Assembly (NCBI GenBank): GCA_017528315.1
Contig: JAFXOW010000010.1
Span: 131,367 to 191,485, forward strand
Source: Bacilli bacterium
Lineage (GTDB): Bacteria > Bacillota_I > Bacilli_A > RF39 > UBA660
DNA: 60,119 nt
Reading direction: 5' to 3'
Positions 27,016-34,622 of this stretch are shown piece after piece. A program made the position numbers and the translations under genes. Within the stretch, counting starts at the first letter, position 1, and every line of letters begins with the position of its first letter. The notes below the pieces were generated by a model. That model did not search any database. It saw nothing but the letters and a program-made list of their open reading frames with translations, and was not told the origin of the DNA.

Positions 27016-27032
27016 CTGAGAGGTCTTTTTCT
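27002..27032 (+). terminator. Terminator of adhesin A
   Basis: AGACCTTCTC and GAGAGGTCT pair with one bulge and lead into TTTTTCTTTT. The hairpin is derived from the duplicated sortase 5' region. Confidence 0.7.
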
Positions 27033-27136
27033 TTTATTTAGGCTCTACAACATCTGGTGTGAAGTAAAAAGATGAAAATCATATATTATATGTTAAAATA
27101 TGAATATTTATAATTATAAAATTCTTAAAAGTGGGT

Positions 27137-27193
27137 GTTAATGTAGAGGGTAATATAACAGCAAATGTTGATAATGAAGAAGTTAATTGGTAA
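27137..27193 (+). pseudogene. Duplicated 3' fragment of sepF
   Basis: Eighteen codons plus stop read VNVEGNIT...NEEVNW, matching the SepF tail VDVEGSIT...EEEVDW with an internal deletion. The downstream CTTCTTTTTT and promoter match the region after the true sepF. Confidence 0.85.
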
Positions 27194-27213
27194 CTTCTTT
27201 TTTTAAAAAACTA

Positions 27214-27242
27214 TTGTATTAATTTTTTTTTAATGATATAAT
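27214..27242 (+). promoter_or_regulatory. Promoter of adhesin B and sortase
   Basis: TTGTAT (27214-27219), 17-bp spacer, TATAAT (27237-27242); spacer identical to copy A. Confidence 0.7.
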
Positions 27243-27265
27243 TTACTTATACTAGAGAGGTGCTT

Positions 27266-29959
27266 ATGAAAGATAAAAAAAAATTACTATTATTGTTACC
27301 CATATTGGTATTTGTTTTAACGTTTATAGGAATGTATTTTATAAATAAATCTTATGCTATTAATTCTGATACAGCTGTTGTAAATCAAGCTATAAAAAAT
27401 GGTACAAAGTACTCCATGATAAGGAAAAACACTTATAGTTGGCATTTAATTACTCATAATTTTAGGAGTTTTTCGTCAACAAATGCATCTGGTACTAAAT
27501 TACTACGTACTAATAGTAAAATAAATGGAAGTTATTCATATGCAGTTGTTTATTGTGCAACGGAAGGAGAAGTTTTAGCATCATCTGCTAATAGAAAAAG
27601 ATATTCAATTGATAGTTCTAAAGTATCAATGAGTAATGCAAAAAAAACTAAATTAAAATCTGTTATGCCTTATATGTATCCATATACTACCTTAGGGAAT
27701 TTAAAGACTACCCTTAAGTCAAGTATAGGTATAGGCAGTAGTTATTCTAAATATTCTTTTGATAAATTAACAGCACAAGAAGCAATTACTGCATCTCAAG
27801 CAGCTATTTGGAATATTCGAGATGGATATTCTGGTGCTCATTATTCCTATAGGGGAACAATTTCTAGTTTTTCAGCGTTTGATACATGTAAAGAATATTA
27901 TAAAAATAAAGTTATAACTTCCGAGGAACAAGCTTGGTATAATGCATCAGGCTGTAGTTCAAGTGGTAATTTTTATAAATTTGTATTTAAGCATAAAAAA
28001 GATTCTAATACTAAAAATAGAATAAATACTTTAATTAAATGGTATGTAAAAAAAGCTTTCCCATCATCAAATAATGAAACTTTTTCTATTGGGAACAAAA
28101 GTTTAAATGAAAATAACTTAACAGTAACATTAAATACTAATATGAGTTCTTATAGTGTTATCTTTAAAGATCAAAGAGGTACTACATTGTTATCTACTAA
28201 TAAGACTTCAAATAATACCTACACTATACCTAATTTATCAACTTCTGTAACACAAGTTAAGGTTGAAGTAACATCAAAGAATGCTCAAAATCATATTTAT
28301 TATTATAAATCTTCTTCAGGTCAGGATTTTATTGGACTTGAGAAAACTTACTATACTAATTCTGCTACTTTCAATATTGTAAGACCAACTGTTGAAGTAC
28401 AAACCGGCAAAATAATAATTTATAAAGTTGGAGATACATCAAAGAATGTTGAAGTTACTACAAATTTAACAGGCAGTTTTGATGCTTCAAAATGTGAGCA
28501 AAGTAATCCTGAAGATTCTGTTCATCAATGTTTAAATAATGCTAAATTTGAATTGTATTATGAAGGTAAGGATGAAGAAAATTTAGTTCATGAAATTATA
28601 CTTGATTATAGTGATTCTTCTACTTATGTTATAGGAGATTTGGCACTTGGAACATATTATTTAAAAGAAACACAACCTGCATATGGATATAATCTATATG
28701 AAAATGGAACTGCTCCGGTTGATAGTGATGGATTTATTAAAATAGAAATTACAGGAAATCAAACATTTGATGTTTTAGTTAATAATAATAAAAATAAAAT
28801 ATGCTTTGCTAAGGTTGATGCAACAACTGGAGAACACTTGGCTAAAGGAAGATTCCTAATTTATGATATAGATGGAACAATTTTAGAAGATTATAATTCA
28901 TCAGCAAATGTTGGACAAGAGACGTATTGTTTAGAAGGGCAACTTCAAAGTGGTTCATATTTTATTCAGGAAATTGAAGCCCCTGAAGGATATGCGGTCG
29001 ATCCTACTTTATATCATTTTACGGTTGGAAATAGTGAAAATGATATTTCAGCTCTTGAAGATATAGGTGAGTATAGAGAAGCAACTGCGGTAAATGGCGT
29101 AATAACATTTAAAAATTCTAAATTAGTTTCAGTATCTAAATCTGATGCAACAACTGGTGCTTGTGTTGAGGGAGCAAAATTAATTGTTCGTGATTCAAAT
29201 GGTGAAATTGTAAAAGATTCATTTGGAAATGTCATAGGTGAATGGATTTCAAAATGTGAAAGTGAAACAGAAGAGTTAGAAGATATTACCGGAGAATGTG
29301 TAGAAGGATATGATTCTTATCCAGGAGAAGATTCTGAACTTGGTAGTGATTTAGACGGAGATGATAGCGAAGAAGAGTATGTTTGTACCGATACTTCTGA
29401 ACTAGATAGGGCAAAAGATTCTTACAGATTATCCCTTGAACCTGGAAATTATACTTTAACTGAAGTTATGACTGAAGAACTTAAAGCTCAAGGATATTCT
29501 TCAAAACCAGATACGATATCATTTACAGTTAATGCTGATGGATCGGTAACTGGAAGTACTGAAATGAAAGATGAACCAATCAAATATTGTATTTCAAAAT
29601 TAAATAGTGATAGATCTAAACATTTAGCAGGTGCTAAATTTGAGATTTATAAAGAAGATAAAGAAACAAAAGTCGTTAGTTTTACAAGTGGTGATCGTGA
29701 AACATGTATAGAACGCTTGCCAATTGGTAATTATATACTAAAAGAAATAGAAGCACCAGCTGGATATAAAGTTTCAAAAGAGGAAATATCTTTTACAGTT
29801 GAAGATACAGATCAAAAACAAATGTTAGAAATTATTAATGAAATAGAAGCACCAAAAACAGATCTTGATAGAACCAAAACAATAATGATAATTTCAATTA
29901 TATTTATGGTATTTGGAATAGGAATGGTCGGATACTATGGCTTTAAAAAGAAAAACTAA
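27266..29959 (+). CDS. Thioester-domain/SpaA-type surface adhesin B
   Basis: 897 residues, paralogue of adhesin A with the same order. Signal helix; thioester domain with Cys97 (VVYCATE) and Gln178 (TASQAAIWNI); Cna-B/SpaA-like repeats; APKTD sorting-like motif; TM helix; KKKN. The last ~60 residues and the signal region are nearly identical to copy A. The thioester domain and the acidic insert around residues 665-720 have diverged, which suggests selection for different binding surfaces. The gene overlaps the sortase start by 23 bases. Confidence 0.88.
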   Translation: MKDKKKLLLLLPILVFVLTFIGMYFINKSYAINSDTAVVNQAIKNGTKYSMIRKNTYSWHLITHNFRSFSSTNASGTKLLRTNSKINGSYSYAVVYCATEGEVLASSANRKRYSIDSSKVSMSNAKKTKLKSVMPYMYPYTTLGNLKTTLKSSIGIGSSYSKYSFDKLTAQEAITASQAAIWNIRDGYSGAHYSYRGTISSFSAFDTCKEYYKNKVITSEEQAWYNASGCSSSGNFYKFVFKHKKDSNTKNRINTLIKWYVKKAFPSSNNETFSIGNKSLNENNLTVTLNTNMSSYSVIFKDQRGTTLLSTNKTSNNTYTIPNLSTSVTQVKVEVTSKNAQNHIYYYKSSSGQDFIGLEKTYYTNSATFNIVRPTVEVQTGKIIIYKVGDTSKNVEVTTNLTGSFDASKCEQSNPEDSVHQCLNNAKFELYYEGKDEENLVHEIILDYSDSSTYVIGDLALGTYYLKETQPAYGYNLYENGTAPVDSDGFIKIEITGNQTFDVLVNNNKNKICFAKVDATTGEHLAKGRFLIYDIDGTILEDYNSSANVGQETYCLEGQLQSGSYFIQEIEAPEGYAVDPTLYHFTVGNSENDISALEDIGEYREATAVNGVITFKNSKLVSVSKSDATTGACVEGAKLIVRDSNGEIVKDSFGNVIGEWISKCESETEELEDITGECVEGYDSYPGEDSELGSDLDGDDSEEEYVCTDTSELDRAKDSYRLSLEPGNYTLTEVMTEELKAQGYSSKPDTISFTVNADGSVTGSTEMKDEPIKYCISKLNSDRSKHLAGAKFEIYKEDKETKVVSFTSGDRETCIERLPIGNYILKEIEAPAGYKVSKEEISFTVEDTDQKQMLEIINEIEAPKTDLDRTKTIMIISIIFMVFGIGMVGYYGFKKKN

Positions 29960-30602
29960 CTTAAAAAGTGAGACCTTACTCTTGATAGAGGGGTCTCTTC
30001 TTTTGATAATATCTTTTGTTTTATATCATTATGAAACAATTATTGAAGTAAAAAATGATATTAAGTCAGAAATTGATGCCAATATTTATCAAGAAAAATC
30101 TAATAATATTTCTGTAAATATAAATGTTTCTTATGTTGATAAAGATAAAGATACAAATGAAAATAATGATACTAATAGTAGTAGTTATACACCTAACTAT
30201 ATAGCTTTTTTAAGAATAGATAAAATAAATTTATATCAAGGATTACTTCCTAAAGGGAATTTTTATAATTATGTTGATTATCATGTTCAAATACTTGATA
30301 TATCTGATTATCCAGATGTAATAAATGGTAATTTTATACTAGCAGGTCATTCTGGTACTAGTAATGTTGCCTATTTTAAAAATCTTTATAAATTAAAATT
30401 AGGGGATATTGCTAATGTATATTATAATGGTAAAGTGTATACATATAGTATTGTTAATATTTATTTAGAAGATAAAGATGGAAGTGTTACTATTTATCGT
30501 GATAATGATAAAACAACTTTAACTTTAATTACTTGTACCCAAAATGATAAATTACATCAAACAGTTTATATTTTAGAACTCATAGGTGTTGAAACCTATT
30601 AA
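29937..30602 (+). CDS. Sortase (atypical)
   Basis: 221 residues: N-terminal TM (about 13-30), linker, sortase barrel (about 88-218). His138 (LAGHSGT) and Cys200 (TLITCT) are the catalytic pair. The Arg that normally follows the Cys by about nine residues is not seen: the text is TQNDKLHQTVYILEL, with Gln208 where class C/D enzymes have HR. The expected job is to anchor the two adhesins by their APKTD motif. Translation starts inside adhesin B, implying coupling. A terminator-like hairpin lies in codons 12-21. Confidence 0.85.
   Translation: MALKRKTNLKSETLLLIEGSLLLIISFVLYHYETIIEVKNDIKSEIDANIYQEKSNNISVNINVSYVDKDKDTNENNDTNSSSYTPNYIAFLRIDKINLYQGLLPKGNFYNYVDYHVQILDISDYPDVINGNFILAGHSGTSNVAYFKNLYKLKLGDIANVYYNGKVYTYSIVNIYLEDKDGSVTIYRDNDKTTLTLITCTQNDKLHQTVYILELIGVETY
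29970..30004 (+). promoter_or_regulatory. Hairpin plus T-run within the sortase start (possible attenuator)
   Basis: GAGACC (29970-29975) pairs with GGTCTC (29992-29997), with an inner CTC/GAG pair, followed by TTCTTTT. The equivalent place in copy A is a terminator. It may limit transcription from the adhesin into the sortase gene. Confidence 0.45.
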
Positions 30603-30611
30603 GGAGGTCTT

Positions 30612-31100
30612 ATGTTAAATCCATATATAATTTCTAATATAATAGTTTCAGTAGTTTTTTTAATACTTTTAATATTTAATTATACATTTGAAAATAAAAT
30701 GATAAAAAATATATTTTTAATATATTCTTGTATATATTTAATATTAATATTATTTTTTGATCATAATTTTATATATGAATTATTTAAAACGATGATTACT
30801 TATATATGGTATCCTAATTATTTATTATTTGTAATGACTACTTTAATAACACTTATTATATTAATTTATACTCTAGTAAAAAAATATATGAAAAAAATTA
30901 ATATGATTATTAATTATATATTAGTAATTATTACTTTTGTATGCTATAATATGTTCAATACTTTAGATATAGATCCACTTATTGCAAGTGAATTATATAC
31001 AACTTTACCACTTGTTATTATGAGAGTTGCAAATATTTCCTTTGTAGTTTGGATAATAATAACAGTTGGTTTAAAAATTAGGAGGAAGTATGAAAAGTAG
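30612..31100 (+). CDS. Small polytopic membrane protein
   Basis: 162 residues with five predicted TM helices and short loops. The family is not recognised. AAGGAGG lies 5 bases before the ATG and only 9 bases follow the sortase stop, so it belongs to the sortase operon. It overlaps the next gene by 11 bases. A role in the surface-protein pathway is suggested by position only. Confidence 0.65.
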   Translation: MLNPYIISNIIVSVVFLILLIFNYTFENKMIKNIFLIYSCIYLILILFFDHNFIYELFKTMITYIWYPNYLLFVMTTLITLIILIYTLVKKYMKKINMIINYILVIITFVCYNMFNTLDIDPLIASELYTTLPLVIMRVANISFVVWIIITVGLKIRRKYEK

Positions 31101-31512
31101 ATTTTTATATATGAAATTTCTAGGATTATTATTAGTAGTAATAGGATTCAGTTATTCTATTACGAGTTTTAATAATTTCTTTTCGTTTATTTTTAAAACT
31201 TCTATTTTTTCAGAAAATTTAAATATATTTTTAGTATCACTTGGGTTAATAATGCCTCTTTTTACTTTTGTATTTGGTGTTTATTTTTATTTTTATACTG
31301 ATTTTAATATAACTAAAATAAATAAATTGATTTTTGTTAGTTATTTAGTTATGATGATTATAGGAATTGCTATGATAATTATTAAAGAGTTATATAATAT
31401 AAAAAATATCTTTATTTTTCAAATATTTGAATTTAATCATATATCGTTTGCTTACTGTTTAATTTTACTTTCTATTATGGGTATTTATGGTTGTTTTAAA
31501 TATAAATATTAA
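31090..31512 (+). CDS. Small polytopic membrane protein
   Basis: 140 residues with four predicted TM helices; not recognised. AGGAGG within the previous gene precedes ATG 31090. It is co-transcribed with the sortase and the 162-residue membrane protein, and may form a pair with the latter. Confidence 0.62.
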   Translation: MKSRFLYMKFLGLLLVVIGFSYSITSFNNFFSFIFKTSIFSENLNIFLVSLGLIMPLFTFVFGVYFYFYTDFNITKINKLIFVSYLVMMIIGIAMIIIKELYNIKNIFIFQIFEFNHISFAYCLILLSIMGIYGCFKYKY

Positions 31513-31565
31513 TAAATATAATTAATTTAATTTACATCTTATTGACTATGATTGACAAGTTTAAA

Positions 31566-31594
31566 TTGACTTAATAGATAATATTTGATATTAT
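31566..31594 (+). promoter_or_regulatory. Promoter of the NlpC/P60 gene
   Basis: TTGACT (31566-31571), 17-bp spacer, TATTAT (31589-31594). The predicted transcript start near 31601 argues against the in-frame GTG at 31602 as start codon. Confidence 0.65.
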
Positions 31595-31646
31595 AGTTCA
31601 TGTGCATAAAAAAATTAGGCACATTAAGAGGTGTAAAAACAAAATT

Positions 31647-32588
31647 ATGAATACAAAAAGAAAATTAAATTGTTATGTATTTAGCAATTTAATAGTTAGT
31701 ATATTGTCTTTAAATATGTTAACTAACAATTCTTCAACAATACTTATTAAAAAAGAAGCAAATAATACTTTAAATAAAATATATGAAAAGGAAATAGTTG
31801 AGACGATAAGTACTCCTGATATGGTTTATAGTAGTGAAGCAGTAAGTAATGTTGTTACAATTAGTAATAAAGTTATGGAAAGTGGAAATAACGTTTCTGT
31901 ATCAAGTTATGTTAAACCAAGTTATAACAGTTTAACTGGAGCAAATCTTGTTAATTATGCTAAACAATTTGTTGGACTTCGTTATATATCTGCTGGTACT
32001 AGTTTAGCAACAGGAACTGATTGTAGTGGTTTTACAAGTTTAATTTATAAAGAATTTGGGGTTACTTTAGGAAGAACTGTTACTAGTCAACTTTACAGTG
32101 GTACATATGTAAGTCGTGAAGACTTAGAACCAGGTGATTTAGTTTTCTATAGTTATGGAAATGTTGCTAGTCATGTTACTATTTATATAGGAAATGGTAT
32201 GATAATTCATGAATCAAATCCTCGTGATGGAGTAAAAATTAGTTCTATGAATATAATGAGATATATAACTGCAAGACGTATTATAACTAGTAATGTTGGA
32301 ACAAAGGTTATCGATAATAATGTTAATACAAATATTCAAACTAAGGAAGAAGTTACTAATAATGTTCCAATAGAAAATAATATTAAAGAAGAAGTTATAG
32401 AACCAGAAGTAAAGAATGAAGAAATTATCGTAGTAGATAATAATCCAGTTGTAGAAACTGAGGTTGTTCCAACTGATGATAATGTTTCATCAAATGAAGA
32501 AAAAGTTGTTGAAGAGATTAAAGAAGAACCAGTTGTTATAGAAGATACTACTAACGAAGAAGAAATAATTGAAGATAATAATAATTAA
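31647..32588 (+). CDS. Secreted NlpC/P60 peptidoglycan hydrolase
   Basis: 313 residues from ATG 31647; the frame opens at 31602, too close to the promoter. A signal-like helix (about 8-28) is followed by a linker, then the NlpC/P60 domain (about 98-205) with catalytic Cys in TDCSGFTSLIY, His in SHVTIYIGN and the third residue His in MIIHESNPR. The domain cleaves peptide stems in peptidoglycan. The C-terminal ~100 residues are Glu/Val/Asn-rich and disordered. No other cell-wall-binding domain is seen. Confidence 0.88.
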   Translation: MNTKRKLNCYVFSNLIVSILSLNMLTNNSSTILIKKEANNTLNKIYEKEIVETISTPDMVYSSEAVSNVVTISNKVMESGNNVSVSSYVKPSYNSLTGANLVNYAKQFVGLRYISAGTSLATGTDCSGFTSLIYKEFGVTLGRTVTSQLYSGTYVSREDLEPGDLVFYSYGNVASHVTIYIGNGMIIHESNPRDGVKISSMNIMRYITARRIITSNVGTKVIDNNVNTNIQTKEEVTNNVPIENNIKEEVIEPEVKNEEIIVVDNNPVVETEVVPTDDNVSSNEEKVVEEIKEEPVVIEDTTNEEEIIEDNNN

Positions 32589-32602
32589 ATAAAAAAAGGG
32601 TA

Positions 32603-32631
32603 TTGTAAAAATAAGTAAAGTATTATATAAT
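32603..32631 (+). promoter_or_regulatory. Promoter of tRNA-Arg
   Basis: TTGTAA (32603-32608), 17-bp spacer, TATAAT (32626-32631). Confidence 0.7.
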
Positions 32632-32645
32632 ATCCTTGTTTATTT

Positions 32646-32722
32646 GTTCTAGTAGCTCAGCTGGATAGAGCATCGCCCTTCTAAGGCGAGTGTCGGGGGT
32701 TCGAATCCCTCCTGGAACACCA
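32646..32722 (+). tRNA. tRNA-Arg (anticodon TCT)
   Basis: Acceptor GTTCTAG/CTGGAAC, D-arm with AGCTCAGCTGGATAGAGC, anticodon loop CTTCTAA (anticodon UCU, reads AGA/AGG), T-arm GGTTCGAATCC, encoded CCA. Confidence 0.96.
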
Positions 32723-32734
32723 TATATAAAAATA

Positions 32735-32767
32735 AAAATCTGGGATTACCCAAGATTTTTTTTATTT
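32735..32767 (+). terminator. Terminator of tRNA-Arg
   Basis: AATCTGGG and CCCAAGATT pair with one bulge around ATTA and run into eight T residues. Confidence 0.8.
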
Positions 32768-32771
32768 TCTA

Positions 32772-32800
32772 TTGACGATTTTTTAGGAATATGATAATAT
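32772..32800 (+). promoter_or_regulatory. Promoter of the pseudopilin gene
   Basis: TTGACG (32772-32777), 17-bp spacer, TAATAT (32795-32800). Confidence 0.65.
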
Positions 32801-32831
32801 TTATTTGTAAGAATTGAATGGAGGAAATAAA

Positions 32832-33362
32832 ATGAAAAGATTAAATAATAAGAAAGGATTTACTTTGGTAGAATTACTTGCTGTTATTGTTGTTCTTGCT
32901 ATTGTTATGGGACTTGCTGTTGTTGGTATTACATCAGTTTTAGATAGTACTAGAAAGAGTGCCTTTGCATCAGATGCTAAATCTTATATTGAAGGAGCCA
33001 GGGCATTAGTAAGATCAGATGAAGCAACAGTTATGTTAGGAGGATCCAGTATTTATACACCAGCATGTAATCAGTCAACGTCTCAAAGCAAGCAAATAGA
33101 TATCAAAAATATAAAATTGGATTCTGGTGGTACTAGTCCATATGGTACAAAATACAAAGATGATAGCTCAACAAATACAACTGATTATTCTTATGTAAAA
33201 GTTACAGCTACTTATAATACTGCTAGTGGTACATGTGAATATACATATGCTGTTTATCTAACTGATGGAACATTTAAATTAGGAACATTTGCTAGTCCAA
33301 TTGACTCAGATAAAGTAAATGGTAATTGTGTTAGTACTTCTGGAACTTGTCCGACGAATTAA
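32832..33362 (+). CDS. Type IV pseudopilin-like protein
   Basis: 176 residues. NKKGFTLVELLAVIVVLAIVM is a classic prepilin cleavage site and helix; the Ser/Thr-rich globular part has four cysteines. ATG 32832 follows TGGAGGAAAT. It stands alone between two terminators and is unrelated in sequence to the tad genes, resembling PulG/ComGC-type pilins. It may be a major surface pilin given its own promoter and good ribosome site. Confidence 0.83.
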   Translation: MKRLNNKKGFTLVELLAVIVVLAIVMGLAVVGITSVLDSTRKSAFASDAKSYIEGARALVRSDEATVMLGGSSIYTPACNQSTSQSKQIDIKNIKLDSGGTSPYGTKYKDDSSTNTTDYSYVKVTATYNTASGTCEYTYAVYLTDGTFKLGTFASPIDSDKVNGNCVSTSGTCPTN

Positions 33363-33390
33363 ACCTTAATTTATAATTATGACAGATTAA

Positions 33391-33420
33391 AAATTCGAGA
33401 AATCGAATTTTTTTCTTTTT
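33391..33420 (+). terminator. Terminator of the pseudopilin gene
   Basis: AAATTCGA and TCGAATTT pair around GAAA and are followed by TTTTCTTTTT. Confidence 0.88.
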
Positions 33421-33467
33421 AAAAATTAAAAAATTTGTTAAAATAAATTTAGAAAGAAGGAATAATA

Positions 33468-34328
33468 ATGTTAATAATAGGTTCACATGTTAGTTTTACT
33501 AAAGCTGAGGGATTACTTGGAAGTTTAAATGAAGCGCTTTCATATGGAGCTAATACATTTATGTTCTATACCGGAGCTCCTCAAAATACTAAAAGATTTG
33601 AAATAGATAAAAATTTAACTGAAAAAGCATATAATTTAATGAAAGAAAATCACATTAATGTGGATAATTTAATTGTTCATGCCCCATATATTGTAAATCT
33701 TGCTAATAATAAAGAAGAAGCTAAATATGATTTTTCAATTAATTTCTTAAAAGAAGAAGTTAGAAGATGTGAAGAATTAGGAATAAAATATATGGTTCTT
33801 CATCCAGGGAGTCACGTAGGACTTGGAGTAGATGTAGCCTTATCAAATATAATCTATGCTTTAAATATAATACTTAAAGATTCAAAAACAACTATTTTAC
33901 TTGAAACAATGGCTGGAAAAGGCACGGAAGTAGGTGTAAATTTTAAAGAACTTAAAACCATTATAGATAAAATAGAAAATAAAGATAAGATTGGAGTTTG
34001 TCTTGATACTTGTCATATAAATGATGCGGGATACGATTTAAATAATATAGATAGTGTTTTAGATGAATTTGATAAAATAATTGGACTTAACTATTTAAAA
34101 TGTATTCATATAAATGATAGTAAAAATGAAAAAGGTGCCCATAAAGATAGACACGAGAATATAGGATATGGAACTATAGGATTTAATAATTTATTAAAAG
34201 TTATTTATCATGAAAAGTTAGATGATATTCCGAAAATACTTGAAACACCTTATATAAATGATAAAGCTCCTTATAAAGAAGAAATAGAAATGATAAAAAC
34301 TAAAAAGTTTAACGATAAATTAAAATAG
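33468..34328 (+). CDS. nfo: Endonuclease IV
   Basis: 286 residues. This AP endonuclease of the xylose-isomerase-like TIM barrel carries GSHVSF at the start, LIVHAPYIVNLAN, LHPGSHVG, LLETMAGKGTEVG, VCLDTCHINDAGYD and HINDSKNEKGAHKDRHENIGYG for three-metal binding. It repairs abasic and oxidised sites; in B. subtilis nfo is a forespore gene protecting spore DNA and lies near yqfQ, as here. The stop overlaps a convergent small gene by 9 bases. Confidence 0.97.
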   Translation: MLIIGSHVSFTKAEGLLGSLNEALSYGANTFMFYTGAPQNTKRFEIDKNLTEKAYNLMKENHINVDNLIVHAPYIVNLANNKEEAKYDFSINFLKEEVRRCEELGIKYMVLHPGSHVGLGVDVALSNIIYALNIILKDSKTTILLETMAGKGTEVGVNFKELKTIIDKIENKDKIGVCLDTCHINDAGYDLNNIDSVLDEFDKIIGLNYLKCIHINDSKNEKGAHKDRHENIGYGTIGFNNLLKVIYHEKLDDIPKILETPYINDKAPYKEEIEMIKTKKFNDKLK

Positions 34329-34538
34329 AAATCGAGAAATTAAAAATCCGAGTAATAAAAATTCAATAAATAAAATAAAACAATTAACTCTTGTAAAAGT
34401 AATTAAAACTATAAAAAGTTGATATATACAAATAATTAAAATTATACTAGTTATAATATTATAAAGTATACTTGTTTTTCGTCTAGCACGGCATACATTG
34501 CAATAACAAAACATACCGTGACTTCTTTTTTTAAACAT
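34320..34538 (-). CDS. Small membrane protein with CxCxxC motif
   Basis: 72 residues from ATG 34538 (GGTGAT just upstream on the minus strand; the frame is open to 34550). The N-terminus is MFKKRSHGMFCYCNVCRARR, with a Cys cluster that could bind a metal, followed by two TM helices. I do not recognise it. It reads convergently to nfo with a 9-base overlap and divergently from the deacetylase gene. Real gene likely, given the ribosome site and non-random composition. Confidence 0.55.
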   Translation of the reverse strand: MFKKRSHGMFCYCNVCRARRKTSILYNIITSIILIICIYQLFIVLITFTRVNCFILFIEFLLLGFLISRFLF

Positions 34539-34622
34539 AGGTATCACCATTATATTTTATGATATTTATAAAATTTGTATAGTTTTTTTTACTAATTTAG
34601 TATATAATTAACTTGTGATATT

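Larger units (their letters stand above)
24197..27031. repeat. Tandem duplication, copy A
   Basis: It runs from the sepF tail through the promoter and the first adhesin gene into a short relic of the sortase start. Copy B is 27137-30003. Promoter, ribosome site and first codons are almost identical in the two copies, and both ends carry scars of the flanking genes. Confidence 0.85.
27137..30003. repeat. Tandem duplication, copy B
   Basis: Partner of 24197-27031. It starts with the sepF-tail relic and runs through the promoter and adhesin B into the true 5' end of the sortase gene. Confidence 0.85.

Noticed and set aside
31602-31646. Upstream GTG start for the NlpC/P60 protein
   Set aside because: It would lie at the predicted transcript 5' end, only 7 bases after the -10, with no ribosome site; ATG 31647 is better though its GAGGTG is rather far (13 bases).
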